Shown here: positions 63,985 to 64,000 of the stretch, one piece after another | Layout of the letters: each line of letters starts with the position of its first letter | Position numbering within the stretch: position 1 is the stretch's first letter | Assembly: GCA_017547385.1 (NCBI GenBank) | Contig: JAFYPU010000005.1 | Coordinates: 1-64,000 of the forward strand | Direction of reading: 5' to 3' | Length of the DNA: 64,000 nt | From: Bacteroidaceae bacterium | GTDB lineage: Bacteria > Bacteroidota > Bacteroidia > Bacteroidales > Bacteroidaceae | Made by a program: the position numbers and the translations under genes | Notes under the pieces: model-generated | What the model was told of the DNA's origin: nothing | The model's input: only the letters and a program-made list of their open reading frames with translations | Databases searched by the model: none

Positions 63985-64000
63985 GAAAATCTGCAAGGCG
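63985..64000. repeat. Palindromic modular repeat, copy 9 (cut by window edge)
   Basis: AAAATCTGCAAGGCG is the left arm of the repeat family, continuing past the window end. It lies about 80 bases upstream of the HD-gene start. Confidence 0.7.

Overview
The window looks like a chromosomal segment of a Bacteroidales bacterium, most likely Prevotellaceae. Supporting evidence: a backbone of uppS-bamA-ompH-ompH flanked by Bacteroidales-type beta-barrel and lipoprotein genes, a three-gene B-type fumarate reductase operon, several promoters with the Bacteroidetes -7 motif TAnnTTTG (the one before frdC has a -33 TTTG at a 19-base spacing), and a mobilizable element with a Bacteroidetes-type tyrosine recombinase, primase, RepA-like ATPase and MobV relaxase. 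The backbone is moderately GC-rich. Two AT-rich accessory blocks interrupt it.

Layout. (1) 1-8652, minus strand: a type I restriction-modification operon, read from the right as XRE regulator, GIY-YIG protein, hsdR, hsdM, Fic protein, small unknown protein, abortive-infection (Abi-C) protein, hsdS (cut by the window edge). (2) 9082-11142: dsbD. (3) 11493-16964, plus strand: a four-gene cluster encoding an IspD-like cytidylyltransferase fused to a LicD phosphotransferase, a nucleotidyltransferase fused to a PLP enzyme, an opine dehydrogenase and a glycosyltransferase; I read it as an undescribed pathway that makes a nucleotide-activated amino or opine-like phospho group and attaches it to a surface glycan. 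(4) 17190-19971: a transmembrane Ser/Thr kinase and a SUMF1-domain protein lacking one FGE cysteine. (5) About 20062-34806: an integrative mobilizable element bounded by a 21-base near-identical direct repeat, carrying a Panacea-type toxin-antitoxin pair and a 2126-residue helicase-nuclease as probable defence cargo. (6) 34974-37424: SLC13 transporter and cysQ. (7) 37607-45126: small periplasmic protein, then the outer-membrane biogenesis cluster. (8) 45580-52780: GH3-family enzyme, Ig-like lipoprotein, DUF3108 protein, pdxB, cysS. (9) 53207-56680: frdCAB. (10) 56869-63906: alpha/beta hydrolase, MsbA-like exporter, tRNA-Pro, aldose-epimerase-like protein, 7TM-HD phosphohydrolase.

A striking feature of the backbone is a family of intergenic hairpin repeats (eight complete copies plus one cut by the right edge). 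Most are built from 17-base units with a constant frame CTGCA-N7-TAGAA and swappable N7 cores, arranged unit, unit, inverted unit. They occur only in backbone spacers and never in the two AT-rich islands, so they appear to be a host-specific repeat family.

Two stories stand out. The first is the cytidylyltransferase/LicD/PLP/opine-dehydrogenase cluster. The second is the pair of defence-rich islands: a type I R-M operon with Fic and Abi genes embedded between hsdM and hsdS, and a mobilizable element carrying a giant helicase-endonuclease.
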